A stretch of 64,000 bases of DNA, from the NCBI RefSeq assembly GCF_947504225.1, contig NZ_CANNGT010000005.1:62001-126000 (forward strand), written 5' to 3'. The translations under genes and the position numbers were made by a program. This document shows positions 8,951-17,568 of this stretch, one piece after another (position 1 is the first letter of the stretch; each line of letters starts with the position of its first letter). The stretch is from Brumimicrobium ulvae (GTDB lineage Bacteria; Bacteroidota; Bacteroidia; Flavobacteriales_D; Crocinitomicaceae). The notes below the pieces were generated by a model. The model was given only the letters and a program-made list of their open reading frames with translations, did no database searches and was not told where the DNA came from.

Positions 8951-11095
8951 ATGTATAAAAAACTATTCGTTATCCCAATTCTTGGAAGTCTGCTGATTGG
9001 ATGTAACCAAGAGCAAGGAGAAAATCTAGAACAAGAAAAAATGAAAACAACTTTGGAATATCCAAAAACAGAGGAACGCAGTGATGCCGACACTATTTTT
9101 GATAAAGTTATCGCTGATCCCTACCGTTGGTTGGAAGATGATATGAGTGATGAAACAGCGGAGTGGGTAAAAGCACAAAATAAAGTGACTTTTGACTACC
9201 TTGATGAAATTCCATACCGCGATGATTTAAAAGAGCGTTTATCAGAATTGTGGAATTATGAGAAAATATCTGCACCTTCTAAAAAAGGAGATTACGTTTA
9301 TTATTCTAAAAATGACGGATTACAAAATCAATACGTTGTATACAGAAAAGATGCAGAAGGAAACGAAGAAGTGTTTTTAGATCCAAATACATTTTCTGAA
9401 GACGGAACAACTTCTTTAGGTCAACTTTCTTTCACAGAAGACGGAACTTTGGCTGCTTATGCTATTTCTGAAGGAGGTTCAGATTGGAGAAAAGTAATCG
9501 TAATGGATGCGGTGAATAAAGAAATCCTAGAAGACACATTAATCGATGTGAAATTTTCTGGACTTTCTTGGAAAAATAACGAAGGTTTCTTTTACAGTAG
9601 CTATGACAAGCCAGAAGGAAGTGAACTTTCTGCAAAAACAGATCAACATAAATTGTATTACCATAAATTAGGAACAGCACAATCTGAGGATAAAGTAATT
9701 TACGGAGCAACAGAAGAACAGAAAAGAAGATATGTTGGAGGTTCTGTTTCAAAAGATGGAAAATATTTGTTCATTACAGGAGCTATTTCAACTTCAGGAA
9801 ATGAGTTAAGTGTTTTGGATTTAACAGATGAGAACGCTGAAATCAAACCGTTGGTAACAGGTTATGATCAAGATGCAGGAGTTTTGACAACAAAAGACAA
9901 TACTTTCTACATTTCAACGAACTTAAACGCGCCAAACAAAAGATTGGTCAAAACAACATTTGAGAATCCAACAACAGACAATTGGGTAGATGTAATTCCA
10001 GAAACAGAAAATGTACTTTCTACTTCCAAAGGAGGAGGTTACTTGTTTGCTCAATATATGGTGGATGCAACTTCAGAAGTCAAGCAATATGATTTTGATG
10101 GAAAATTAATCAGAACAATCGACTTACCAGGAATTGGTTCTGCTGGTGGATTCGGCGGTAAAGAAGAAGATACGGTTTTGTATTATTCTTTCACGAATTA
10201 TATTACTCCAGGAAGTGTGTTTGAATTTAATCCAGCAACTGGAGAATCTAACAATTATTGGAAACCAGAAATTGATTTTAATCCAGCTGACTTCGTTTCA
10301 GAGCAAATCTTTTATGAATCAAAAGACGGAACAAAAGTACCGATGATTATTACCCACAAAAAAGGAGTAGAGCTAGACGGAACGAATCCCACAATTTTAT
10401 ATGGTTATGGTGGATTTAACGTAAGTCTTACACCTTCTTTTTCTACTGCAAATGTAGTTTGGATGGAAAATGGCGGAATCTACGCTGTTCCTAACCTTCG
10501 TGGTGGTGGAGAATACGGTAAAGAATGGCACAATGCAGGTACGAAAATGCAAAAACAAAATGTTTTTGATGACTTTATTGCAGCAGCTCATTACTTAATC
10601 GACAATAAATACACTTCTTCTGATTACTTAGCAATCCGCGGTGGATCAAACGGTGGTTTATTGGTAGGAGCATGTATGACACAAGAACCAGATTTATTTA
10701 AAGTTGCCTTGCCAGCGGTAGGGGTTCTAGATATGATTCGTTACCATACCTTTACTGCAGGTGCAGGTTGGGCTTACGATTACGGAACAGCAGAAGACTC
10801 TCCTGAAATGTTAGATTACTTATTAGGTTACTCTCCAGTTCACAACGTGAAAGAAGGAGTGAGTTATCCAGCAACTTTGATCACAACAGGAGATCATGAT
10901 GATAGAGTAGTACCAGCGCATTCGTTTAAGTTTGCAGCAGAATTACAAAAGAAAAACGGAGGTAATGCACCAATGTTAATTCGTATTGAAGTAAATGCAG
11001 GTCATGGTGCTGGAACACCAATCAGTAAAACGATTCAACAATATGCCGATATTTATGGGTTTACACTTTATAATATGGGAGTGGAGAAATTATGA
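8951..11095 (+). CDS. Prolyl oligopeptidase family lipoprotein (S9A)
   Basis: 714 residues. An SPII signal ([18 protein letters not shown]) places the Cys at 18 and anchors it in the periplasm or outer membrane. The first half is the seven-bladed propeller that gates access (starts [10 protein letters not shown], typical of the family). The C-terminal alpha/beta-hydrolase carries Ser566 in GGSNGGL, the Asp region [10 protein letters not shown] at about 647-655 and His685 in NAGHGAG. Family members cleave short peptides after proline. Flavobacterial homologues are usually exported like this one. It is monocistronic, followed by a terminator at 11157-11195. Confidence 0.95.
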   Translation: MYKKLFVIPILGSLLIGCNQEQGENLEQEKMKTTLEYPKTEERSDADTIFDKVIADPYRWLEDDMSDETAEWVKAQNKVTFDYLDEIPYRDDLKERLSELWNYEKISAPSKKGDYVYYSKNDGLQNQYVVYRKDAEGNEEVFLDPNTFSEDGTTSLGQLSFTEDGTLAAYAISEGGSDWRKVIVMDAVNKEILEDTLIDVKFSGLSWKNNEGFFYSSYDKPEGSELSAKTDQHKLYYHKLGTAQSEDKVIYGATEEQKRRYVGGSVSKDGKYLFITGAISTSGNELSVLDLTDENAEIKPLVTGYDQDAGVLTTKDNTFYISTNLNAPNKRLVKTTFENPTTDNWVDVIPETENVLSTSKGGGYLFAQYMVDATSEVKQYDFDGKLIRTIDLPGIGSAGGFGGKEEDTVLYYSFTNYITPGSVFEFNPATGESNNYWKPEIDFNPADFVSEQIFYESKDGTKVPMIITHKKGVELDGTNPTILYGYGGFNVSLTPSFSTANVVWMENGGIYAVPNLRGGGEYGKEWHNAGTKMQKQNVFDDFIAAAHYLIDNKYTSSDYLAIRGGSNGGLLVGACMTQEPDLFKVALPAVGVLDMIRYHTFTAGAGWAYDYGTAEDSPEMLDYLLGYSPVHNVKEGVSYPATLITTGDHDDRVVPAHSFKFAAELQKKNGGNAPMLIRIEVNAGHGAGTPISKTIQQYADIYGFTLYNMGVEKL

Positions 11096-11114
11096 ATTAT
11101 GAACGATGAATGAT

Positions 11115-11136
11115 GAATCCGATGATACTCGGATTC
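11115..11136. repeat. Perfect hairpin GAATCCGA/TCGGATTC
   Basis: Eight-base arms with a six-base loop directly downstream of the prolyl oligopeptidase gene, preceded by an ATGAATTATGAACGATGA-type ladder (11091-11114). No T tract follows, so termination is more likely at the second hairpin at 11157. Confidence 0.65.
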
Positions 11137-11156
11137 TCATGTTAATTATAGAATTT

Positions 11157-11195
11157 AGCCAGTTGCGAAGTTTAGCTTTGTAGCTGGCTTTTTTT
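11157..11195 (+). terminator. Intrinsic terminator after prolyl oligopeptidase
   Basis: AGCCAG...CTGGCT stem followed by seven T. The same element, with only loop changes, terminates the T9SS cluster at 21607-21641. The rest of the gap to 11392 contains a small palindrome TCAGTC-AACA-GACTGA at 11268-11283 and AT-rich sequence. Confidence 0.85.
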
Positions 11196-11392
11196 GATAT
11201 CAAGAGTTTAAGATTTAAACAATAATAAAGTAGAAAAGTAAATTATAATGGTTTGGTAGATATCTCATCAGTCAACAGACTGAAGGGATTAAGGGAGGGG
11301 ATTTCCCCATTGTTATGAGGATTTTAATTGGTTATCTTGCTAATTCATAAAAGCAAACTATCTTTAATTTTTAAATTTTCAAATACCTATTC

Positions 11393-11773
11393 TTGAAGAA
11401 TAGAAAGACTAACAAAAAAACAGTCAAATATGCCGCAATCGCATTAATTACAATCCTAAACCTTTTGGTCTTATTAATGTGGCTCGGACAACTTTCGTTT
11501 GGACATGGGCTAGGAGATTTAAGTTATCTTGGTTTTTATACCTTGTTGGCCGTTCTAGGCTGCATAATTGTTGTTGTAAATAAGAAAAAATTCGTAAACA
11601 TAATTTTGATAGTCGTTTTCATTATAGCAAACTTTTTATTTCTCGAAAAAGCAACTATAGGAAGAGGCCCTGAGCAAAAATGGAACGGTCATTTATTTGT
11701 TTTAACCCAAAGACAAAACTCTCCATTTTTTTGTCAAACAAGTTTTTTTTGGAGAACATTTAAATTAATCTAG
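11393..11773 (+). CDS. Small integral membrane protein, unknown
   Basis: 126 residues with a strongly basic N-terminus (KNRKTNKKTVKYA) and three predicted membrane helices at about 13-33, 42-61 and 67-85, then a ~40-residue tail containing GRGPEQKWNG and two Trp. The start is a TTG at 11393, the only in-frame start before the first helix; ATG is absent, so start and reality of the gene carry some doubt. The 3' end overlaps the convergent response-regulator gene by four bases. Function unknown; the membrane layout is its only recognisable property. Confidence 0.5.
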   Translation: MKNRKTNKKTVKYAAIALITILNLLVLLMWLGQLSFGHGLGDLSYLGFYTLLAVLGCIIVVVNKKKFVNIILIVVFIIANFLFLEKATIGRGPEQKWNGHLFVLTQRQNSPFFCQTSFFWRTFKLI

Positions 11774-12492
11774 TCATCAAATCTCCCTTTCAAGGCTTCT
11801 ACCAAATCGGTTTTATAATTGCGTGATACTGGATATTGCTGATGACCTTTAAGTACAACACTTTGTCCTTCTAATTTTTCAATGTGGTCAATATTGATAA
11901 TATGTGATCGGTGACAGCGAAATAATTTATCGTGTATTTGTTCATACACTTTAAGTGGTTTTGAGGAAAGTATCACTTTGTCTTTTAGTTGAAATTTACT
12001 GTACATTCCATCTGCGGTAATGGATAGTATTTCGTGAATATTGATGAAATAAGTTCCTTCATGCGATTTAATCACAATGACATTTTGATTCTCAATTGTT
12101 TTCAATTGCTGATAGGTGTTTTCTGTTTTTCTTTCGTTTAATATGCGTTCCAAACATGCTGAAAGTTCAGTATGTTCTATTGGTTTTAGTAAATAATCGA
12201 AAGCAGAAAGTCGAATTGCTTGAATGGTATATTGATCATATGCGGTGACAAAAATCAATTTGAAATTGGATTCTTCTTCATTCAAAAATGATTTAATTTT
12301 TAGTCCAATATGTTCGGGCATTTGAATGTCCAAAAATACAACATCAGGTTGCTCTTTTCGAATTAAATCAACCCCTTCCAACAAACTTTTAGCTTCACCA
12401 ACTAATTGGTACGGAAGTCCGAGTGATTCTATTGAAAAAATCAATAATTCTCTTGGGTTAGGCTCATCATCGATAACAATGTATTTAATCAT
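11770..12492 (-). CDS. LytTR-family response regulator
   Basis: 240 residues. Receiver domain at 1-115 with the acid pair Asp8/Asp9 (IDDEP), phosphoacceptor Asp55 (DVVFLDIQMP), Thr83 and Lys103 (LLKPIEH). LytTR DNA-binding domain at about 135-235 with the usual FRCHRSHIIN and the NYKT motif near the end. Such regulators bind pairs of short direct repeats upstream of targets, often secretion or adhesion genes. It overlaps the sensor-kinase gene by eight bases, the expected cognate order being kinase first. The divergent run of secreted proteins beginning at 15412 is a reasonable target, but no site was identified. Confidence 0.95.
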   Translation of the reverse strand: MIKYIVIDDEPNPRELLIFSIESLGLPYQLVGEAKSLLEGVDLIRKEQPDVVFLDIQMPEHIGLKIKSFLNEEESNFKLIFVTAYDQYTIQAIRLSAFDYLLKPIEHTELSACLERILNERKTENTYQQLKTIENQNVIVIKSHEGTYFINIHEILSITADGMYSKFQLKDKVILSSKPLKVYEQIHDKLFRCHRSHIINIDHIEKLEGQSVVLKGHQQYPVSRNYKTDLVEALKGRFDD

Positions 12493-15277
12493 TTTCTTTC
12501 ACTTTTATGGTGGTTTTTGTTCCTTGGTCAGTAGAAGAGACTTCTAAGTCAACACTAATCTCATTGAGGGAGTTGATATACTTAATTCGCTTTCTAATCG
12601 CTTGCATTGCAAACGAATCAGATTTGTTGTTTTCTTGGTTAATTTGATTGGCTTTTTCTATTCCAATCCCGTTATCACTAATTTCTAGGGTGTAAGATAA
12701 ATCATCAATTTTATGAAGAATAATGCTGATCTTCTTTTCGCCATGTTTATGTTTTAATCCATGATGGATTGAATTCTCTGCAATGGGTTGTGTGATTAAT
12801 GATGGAATTCTAAAGTCTTCTAAATCCATTTCTTCATTGATATTCATCTCAATATTCAGCTTATCTTCAAATCGATTTCTCTCTAATTCTAAATAGTTAT
12901 TGAGAATGTCTAATTCTTGCCTTAAAGAAATCAGTTCTTTTTGTGAATAGTTTAATATTCCACGCATTAATGAAGAAAATTTCTGAACCATTTTGAAGGC
13001 TGCACCTGTTTCTTTTTTTGCAATTTTCAATTGAATAGATGAAAGGGTGTTGAAAACAAAGTGTGGATTCATCTGAGATCGAATTGCGGTTAGTTCCGAT
13101 TTAAAAACCCTGGCTTTTAAACGCTCTTCTTGTATTCTTTTTAGGTTTTCCTTTCTCATGGTAGAGAGTCTCTTTTTTTGGATGCCGAATAACAAAAGGA
13201 TGGCGGAAATAAAAACAACGAGAATAAACCAAAAAGATTTATAAAAAGGAGAATTAACATAGATTTTTACAGGATAATTTGTTGTGTTTTCATTGGTTTT
13301 TAGAATAAACACTAATGTTGAATTTCCTTCTGGAACGAAAGCCATATTAAACTGGAAAGCATTTTGCTGATTGGCTTCTATTTTTGTCCATTCATCTTGG
13401 TTTCCTAATGTGTAATACAACTCATAATTGGTAAAAAAAGAAAGGTCTTTATTGGTTTTTAAAAACAACTCTATTCCCTTGTTATGATGAGATAAGTTAA
13501 TGTTTTCGGTGATGATTTTACCATTCTTTTGGCTAATGATCAATGCTAAGTCTTTTGGAGGAGTTTGGTATATGAATTCTGAATAGTTATGAATAATATA
13601 CACATCACTTAATGTTGTGATAAATAAGTCTGTCTTATTCTTCGAAATATTAACAATGTCTTTCCCTTTTGTAAGCTGTGCTATAAAATTTATTTTTCTT
13701 ACCTGATCAATATTTGCGTTGTATAAAACGACTTCTGTTTTATTATAACATAAGACTTCATTGTCGCTTATTTTAGTCACTTTCCGAATATTGTCTATTG
13801 GTAGGTTGGTTATTTTCCCTGAGCGATATCCAATAGCTTCCCCAATGAAATCAAACAGGTAAATGTCGTTGTTGAGTTGAAGAGCCTCAATGATTTTACG
13901 TTCTTTTTCCACTGTGGTTACAACTGAAAAATCATTTCGCTTGACAATTTTTAATCCCGTTTTTGTTCCTAGATAGAACAGATTTTCTTCTTTAGAATAG
14001 TGAATAGAATTATGCCATTTCCCTTTGTTCGTTTTAATCGATTTTGACAAGTTTTGAAAATCTTCAGAAGTAGCAACAAAAAGTTCGTCGTCAACAAAAA
14101 TAGCTTTAGTAGAATGAACATTTTCTGATTCAATTACAGTATGTGTATTTAAGTCAATCACAAATAATCGATCACAGTAAACATATAAAAGGTCGTCTTT
14201 GTGTGCTATAGATTGTATTTCTCCATTTTTAGTCAAATGGATTACCTTCTTGATGTCTTGTTCGATGTTCCATGAAATAAGTGAACCGAGATTAGTTCCC
14301 AAAAATAAATTCCCATTCGTCAAATAAGATGCTACAATTTTTTCCTTTCTTTGAAGAATTGAGCTCATGTCATTTTTCATTATCTCAGTAGAAGGAATTT
14401 GAAGTACTCCTTCATATTTCGTCCCCATCCAAATATTCTCAAATTGATCAAATGAAATAGCATGAATAGGCGTTCCTTGGTAATAATGTTTCCATTTTTG
14501 TTGCTTAGGAATCCATATTGACAATCCATCATTATGACCTATTGTAATCAGACCATTTTTTTGAATTTTAATATCGTATAGTTTTACATTTAAAAGTCGA
14601 ATAGGTAAATCAAATCGCATATTGATTTGACCTGATTTTTGATCAAATTCATAAACCATGTTTTCAGAAACGAGGTAATTGTTTTCTTTAGATGTGAAGA
14701 CCTTGCGAACTGACTTTTTAAATTGTGTTGGAATTTTACATTGTTTTTGTAGGTTATATAAGTCAATTGTATTATGGCTTTGTTGGATTAAGAAATAAGC
14801 GTTTTTTGTTTTGATAAACCCATGATGATACTGATCAATTCCAAAATCTATTTTCTTGAAATTAGTATTCTGACCAACAAAAAGTGAGTTCGGAGTAGTA
14901 ACAAAAATGGAATCTTTGATAACTACTAAACCTTTGATGTTTTCTTCGAAATGTTTAATAAATAAAAGACTATCATTTTTTAATTGATAAATACTGTTGT
15001 TGAAACTTAAGGCGAAAATATTGTTTTCTTGCAAGTATATTTTATGAAAAGTTTCATCTGACTCACTGTACAGTGGAGAGAGTACTTTTCCTGTATATCT
15101 GAAAAGCCCTTTTTCTGAGGCAATCAATATTTCATTTTTGGCTTTATATTCGACAATATCATATACTGTTCCGAAATGTTCATAGTCAATAGGAATAGTC
15201 ATTGGTTCATTTTCCTGACTAAATAGAGGGAAACAAAGTAAAAATGTGATGAATGCTATTATGTAATGTTTAAACAT
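12485..15277 (-). CDS. LytS-type sensor kinase with periplasmic beta-propeller
   Basis: 930 residues from the ATG at 15277. Signal peptide at 1-20 (FITFLLCFPLFSQ), then a ~580-residue periplasmic region of short beta repeats like the two-component propeller repeats (WMGTKYEG, LFLGTNLGSL, FYLGTKTGLK), a Y_Y_Y-like immunoglobulin domain, one transmembrane helix near 680-700 and a LytS-type kinase: His739 in QMNPHFVFN and an ATP-binding domain with QPIAENSIHHGLKHK and DNGIG. It should phosphorylate the adjacent regulator. A longer TTG start at 15283 is in frame but lies inside a TAATTTTG box, so ATG 15277 is used. Confidence 0.93.
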   Translation of the reverse strand: MFKHYIIAFITFLLCFPLFSQENEPMTIPIDYEHFGTVYDIVEYKAKNEILIASEKGLFRYTGKVLSPLYSESDETFHKIYLQENNIFALSFNNSIYQLKNDSLLFIKHFEENIKGLVVIKDSIFVTTPNSLFVGQNTNFKKIDFGIDQYHHGFIKTKNAYFLIQQSHNTIDLYNLQKQCKIPTQFKKSVRKVFTSKENNYLVSENMVYEFDQKSGQINMRFDLPIRLLNVKLYDIKIQKNGLITIGHNDGLSIWIPKQQKWKHYYQGTPIHAISFDQFENIWMGTKYEGVLQIPSTEIMKNDMSSILQRKEKIVASYLTNGNLFLGTNLGSLISWNIEQDIKKVIHLTKNGEIQSIAHKDDLLYVYCDRLFVIDLNTHTVIESENVHSTKAIFVDDELFVATSEDFQNLSKSIKTNKGKWHNSIHYSKEENLFYLGTKTGLKIVKRNDFSVVTTVEKERKIIEALQLNNDIYLFDFIGEAIGYRSGKITNLPIDNIRKVTKISDNEVLCYNKTEVVLYNANIDQVRKINFIAQLTKGKDIVNISKNKTDLFITTLSDVYIIHNYSEFIYQTPPKDLALIISQKNGKIITENINLSHHNKGIELFLKTNKDLSFFTNYELYYTLGNQDEWTKIEANQQNAFQFNMAFVPEGNSTLVFILKTNENTTNYPVKIYVNSPFYKSFWFILVVFISAILLLFGIQKKRLSTMRKENLKRIQEERLKARVFKSELTAIRSQMNPHFVFNTLSSIQLKIAKKETGAAFKMVQKFSSLMRGILNYSQKELISLRQELDILNNYLELERNRFEDKLNIEMNINEEMDLEDFRIPSLITQPIAENSIHHGLKHKHGEKKISIILHKIDDLSYTLEISDNGIGIEKANQINQENNKSDSFAMQAIRKRIKYINSLNEISVDLEVSSTDQGTKTTIKVKEND

Positions 15278-15280
15278 ATT

Positions 15281-15288
15281 CAAAATTA
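15281..15288 (-). promoter_or_regulatory. -7 box TAATTTTG three bases before the kinase ATG
   Basis: On the minus strand the box ends at 15281, and the ATG begins at 15277. In this phylum transcription starts a few bases after the box, so the kinase mRNA is predicted to be leaderless or nearly so. No -33 TTG is evident at the normal spacing. Confidence 0.45.
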
Positions 15289-15411
15289 ATATAAAAAAAA
15301 TCGATGGTTTTGTCGTTTAGCAATTATATCTGTTGTTCAGCAATTGCTTACAAATATTTTGACCTCTTCTTGTTTAATTTGTTCTGAATTTAAAATAAAA
15401 ATCTAAGAAAA

Positions 15412-16503
15412 ATGAACAAGATCACCCTGTTTATCGCATTACTTTGCCTTGGTAACAGCACTATGGCTCAGCTTGGTGCACTAAAAAATGCAAAGAACAA
15501 AATTGAGAATTCTAAAGCGAGTGTAAAGTCTGCATCAATGCCTGTTATTGGTGAAAAAGAATTAGATGAGCAAACTTATGCGGACCATGATCGATTGTTT
15601 GTGGCGGATAATGGACAAATGATTATTAAAGGAGTACACACCGCAGATTATACAGATGATATCAATTTCTCAGGTAATTATTATATCAACACTTTCGCCA
15701 TTGAAGCACCATCCAGTCATTTCAGTAAGGATACTGCAAAAGCTTATTTAGGGTTTGCAATTGAATACGACCAAGAAAAACACACTATGCAAATTCATTG
15801 GGATGAAGGAAACTCAAATTATGCAATGGTGCCAGATCGATATAAGTCATCTGCTGACAAAGGAAATGTAATGTTTCAAATGGGAATGACAGGTGGACCA
15901 TCTTCTTGGTATAATGCAGAATGTTTATTGTTAGAACCAGGTGTAATTTTAATAGGTGCTAATGTATATCATAAAAATGATGAGATTGGACACCAGTGGA
16001 TGAACAATATTACACCAGAATCTTTCATCATCGCTGCCAAAGACACTACGAAGTTTAAAGAGTACCAAAAAAATGTAGAGTACACATCGAAAGTTGTATT
16101 TGAAAAATTTGATGCTTTGCGTGCCATGTGGAAAAACGATGAAATTAAAGATGCGAAGCCATTGCCTGCAGAAGGAATGAAAGACGCGGCTTTGAAATCT
16201 GACGCTTTGGCTTTGATTCAAAGAACTGCAAAAGGGTACAAATGGAAAGAAGAAGTGCTCTATGCTTATGTGACTTCAACAGATTGGGAAATTAAAAAAC
16301 ATCCTTTTACTGGAGCAACATTAAAACGAGTAGCCAAAGCTATTGTGGTAATGAAAACACCTCAAGGTAATTATAAACGCGAAGGTTTTTACATCGCTCA
16401 AGATTATGTTGGAGGAGGAAACTTTGGAAAAACGTATATGCTGTATAACGACCAAAGAATCTACTATGTGAATCCAAATGATGCAATGAAATATAAAAAC
16501 TAA
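15412..16503 (+). CDS. Secreted protein of unknown function, first gene of T9SS-cargo cluster
   Basis: 363 residues with a signal peptide (MNKITLFIALLCLGNSTMAQ) and no sorting domain at its C-terminus, unlike the three genes after it. The mature part starts with a short Lys/Asn-rich helix (LKNAKNKIENSKASVKS) and goes on to a mixed beta domain with GNYYINTFAIEAP and a C-terminal part with KRVAKAIVVMKTPQGNYKR. No known domain is recognised. It is divergent from the LytTR sensor kinase (134 bases between starts) and 21 bases before the next gene, so it is probably co-transcribed with the T9SS cargo and might be controlled by the two-component system. Confidence 0.75.
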   Translation: MNKITLFIALLCLGNSTMAQLGALKNAKNKIENSKASVKSASMPVIGEKELDEQTYADHDRLFVADNGQMIIKGVHTADYTDDINFSGNYYINTFAIEAPSSHFSKDTAKAYLGFAIEYDQEKHTMQIHWDEGNSNYAMVPDRYKSSADKGNVMFQMGMTGGPSSWYNAECLLLEPGVILIGANVYHKNDEIGHQWMNNITPESFIIAAKDTTKFKEYQKNVEYTSKVVFEKFDALRAMWKNDEIKDAKPLPAEGMKDAALKSDALALIQRTAKGYKWKEEVLYAYVTSTDWEIKKHPFTGATLKRVAKAIVVMKTPQGNYKREGFYIAQDYVGGGNFGKTYMLYNDQRIYYVNPNDAMKYKN

Positions 16504-16524
16504 TCAACTTAAATCAATTTAAAC

Positions 16525-17544
16525 ATGAAAAAAACAATACTAATATTATCGGCTATTGCTCTTTCTTCTTTGGGAGGAGTGCTTAATGCCCAACAAATAC
16601 CTACACAAGATTTAGTGGTAGAATATAAATTTGACAATAATGACTTAATAGAAACGAGCGGAAGCACATATAACGCTGGAGGTCTAACATCATCAGGGAC
16701 AGTTAGCTATGTTCAAGGAATAGAAACAGCAACTAGTGCTATTTCGCCTGACGGAGCATCGCTTAGCAATGTAGGAAACATTACTTTTTCTGGAAATGTA
16801 AAAGAATACGTAGTCAGTTTTTGGTTTAAAGCAAGTCCAGGAACTGGTAATTTTAAATTATTAGAATTAAAAGACCCAGGTAGTAGTAATGAATTAACAA
16901 TTGATGTCTTTGATAACAACAATGGCAATAATAGTTTAGTGATTTCGCAAGCGTCAATTGGTGTAAGCCCTGCTGGTTGGTATAATTATTTTGAAAGTTA
17001 TTTAGATAATGAATGGCATCATTTAGCTGTAAAACTGGTGTATTGGACAGGTGGAGGAAAATATTATTTACGTACCTATCTTGATAATGCTGAAGTTATG
17101 GATGTGCAAAATCAAGTTAGCTTAAGTGATATTTGGGTTTTTGGAGGTTTAGACATTTATTTACCTTCACAGGCAACAGGAAACGGTACATCTCAAGATT
17201 TAAAAATTGACAATTTCCGTTTTTATGAGTTCCCAATTACTCAAACGGATATAGCTGCATTATATAACGAAAAAAATAACACTGTGGGTGTTGAAGACAT
17301 TGAATCTTCTGAGAACATTTCTATTTATCCTAATCCTACAAACGGTGACTTCTCAATAGATTTAGGAGAAACGATTCAATCTTTAACAATTTACATTACG
17401 GACATTACTGGAAAAGAAGTATATTCTAATGGTTATAAATCTACACAAAAAGTAAATCTTAACTTAAACGATTCTCCTGGAGTTTATTTTGTAACAATAG
17501 AAGCAGATGGGGTTCAATCGAAATATAAGTTAATCAAAAAATAA
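16525..17544 (+). CDS. LamG-like T9SS-secreted protein
   Basis: 339 residues. Signal peptide at 1-22 ending in NAQ; a LamG/concanavalin-like jelly roll at about 25-245 (LVVEYKFDNND, YVVSFWFKASPG, DNEWHHLAVKLVYW, DNFRFYEFPITQTDIAALYNE); then a type A sorting domain at about 265-339 (ISIYPNPTNG, ITDITGKEVYS, GVYFVTIEADG, KLIKK). The protein is expected to cross the outer membrane by T9SS and stay on the cell surface or be released. It is a shorter paralogue of the next gene, with long identical DNA stretches in the jelly roll and sorting domain. Ligand unknown. Confidence 0.92.
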   Translation: MKKTILILSAIALSSLGGVLNAQQIPTQDLVVEYKFDNNDLIETSGSTYNAGGLTSSGTVSYVQGIETATSAISPDGASLSNVGNITFSGNVKEYVVSFWFKASPGTGNFKLLELKDPGSSNELTIDVFDNNNGNNSLVISQASIGVSPAGWYNYFESYLDNEWHHLAVKLVYWTGGGKYYLRTYLDNAEVMDVQNQVSLSDIWVFGGLDIYLPSQATGNGTSQDLKIDNFRFYEFPITQTDIAALYNEKNNTVGVEDIESSENISIYPNPTNGDFSIDLGETIQSLTIYITDITGKEVYSNGYKSTQKVNLNLNDSPGVYFVTIEADGVQSKYKLIKK

Positions 17545-17568
17545 CTGAAAATTAAAAAAAATTTAAAC

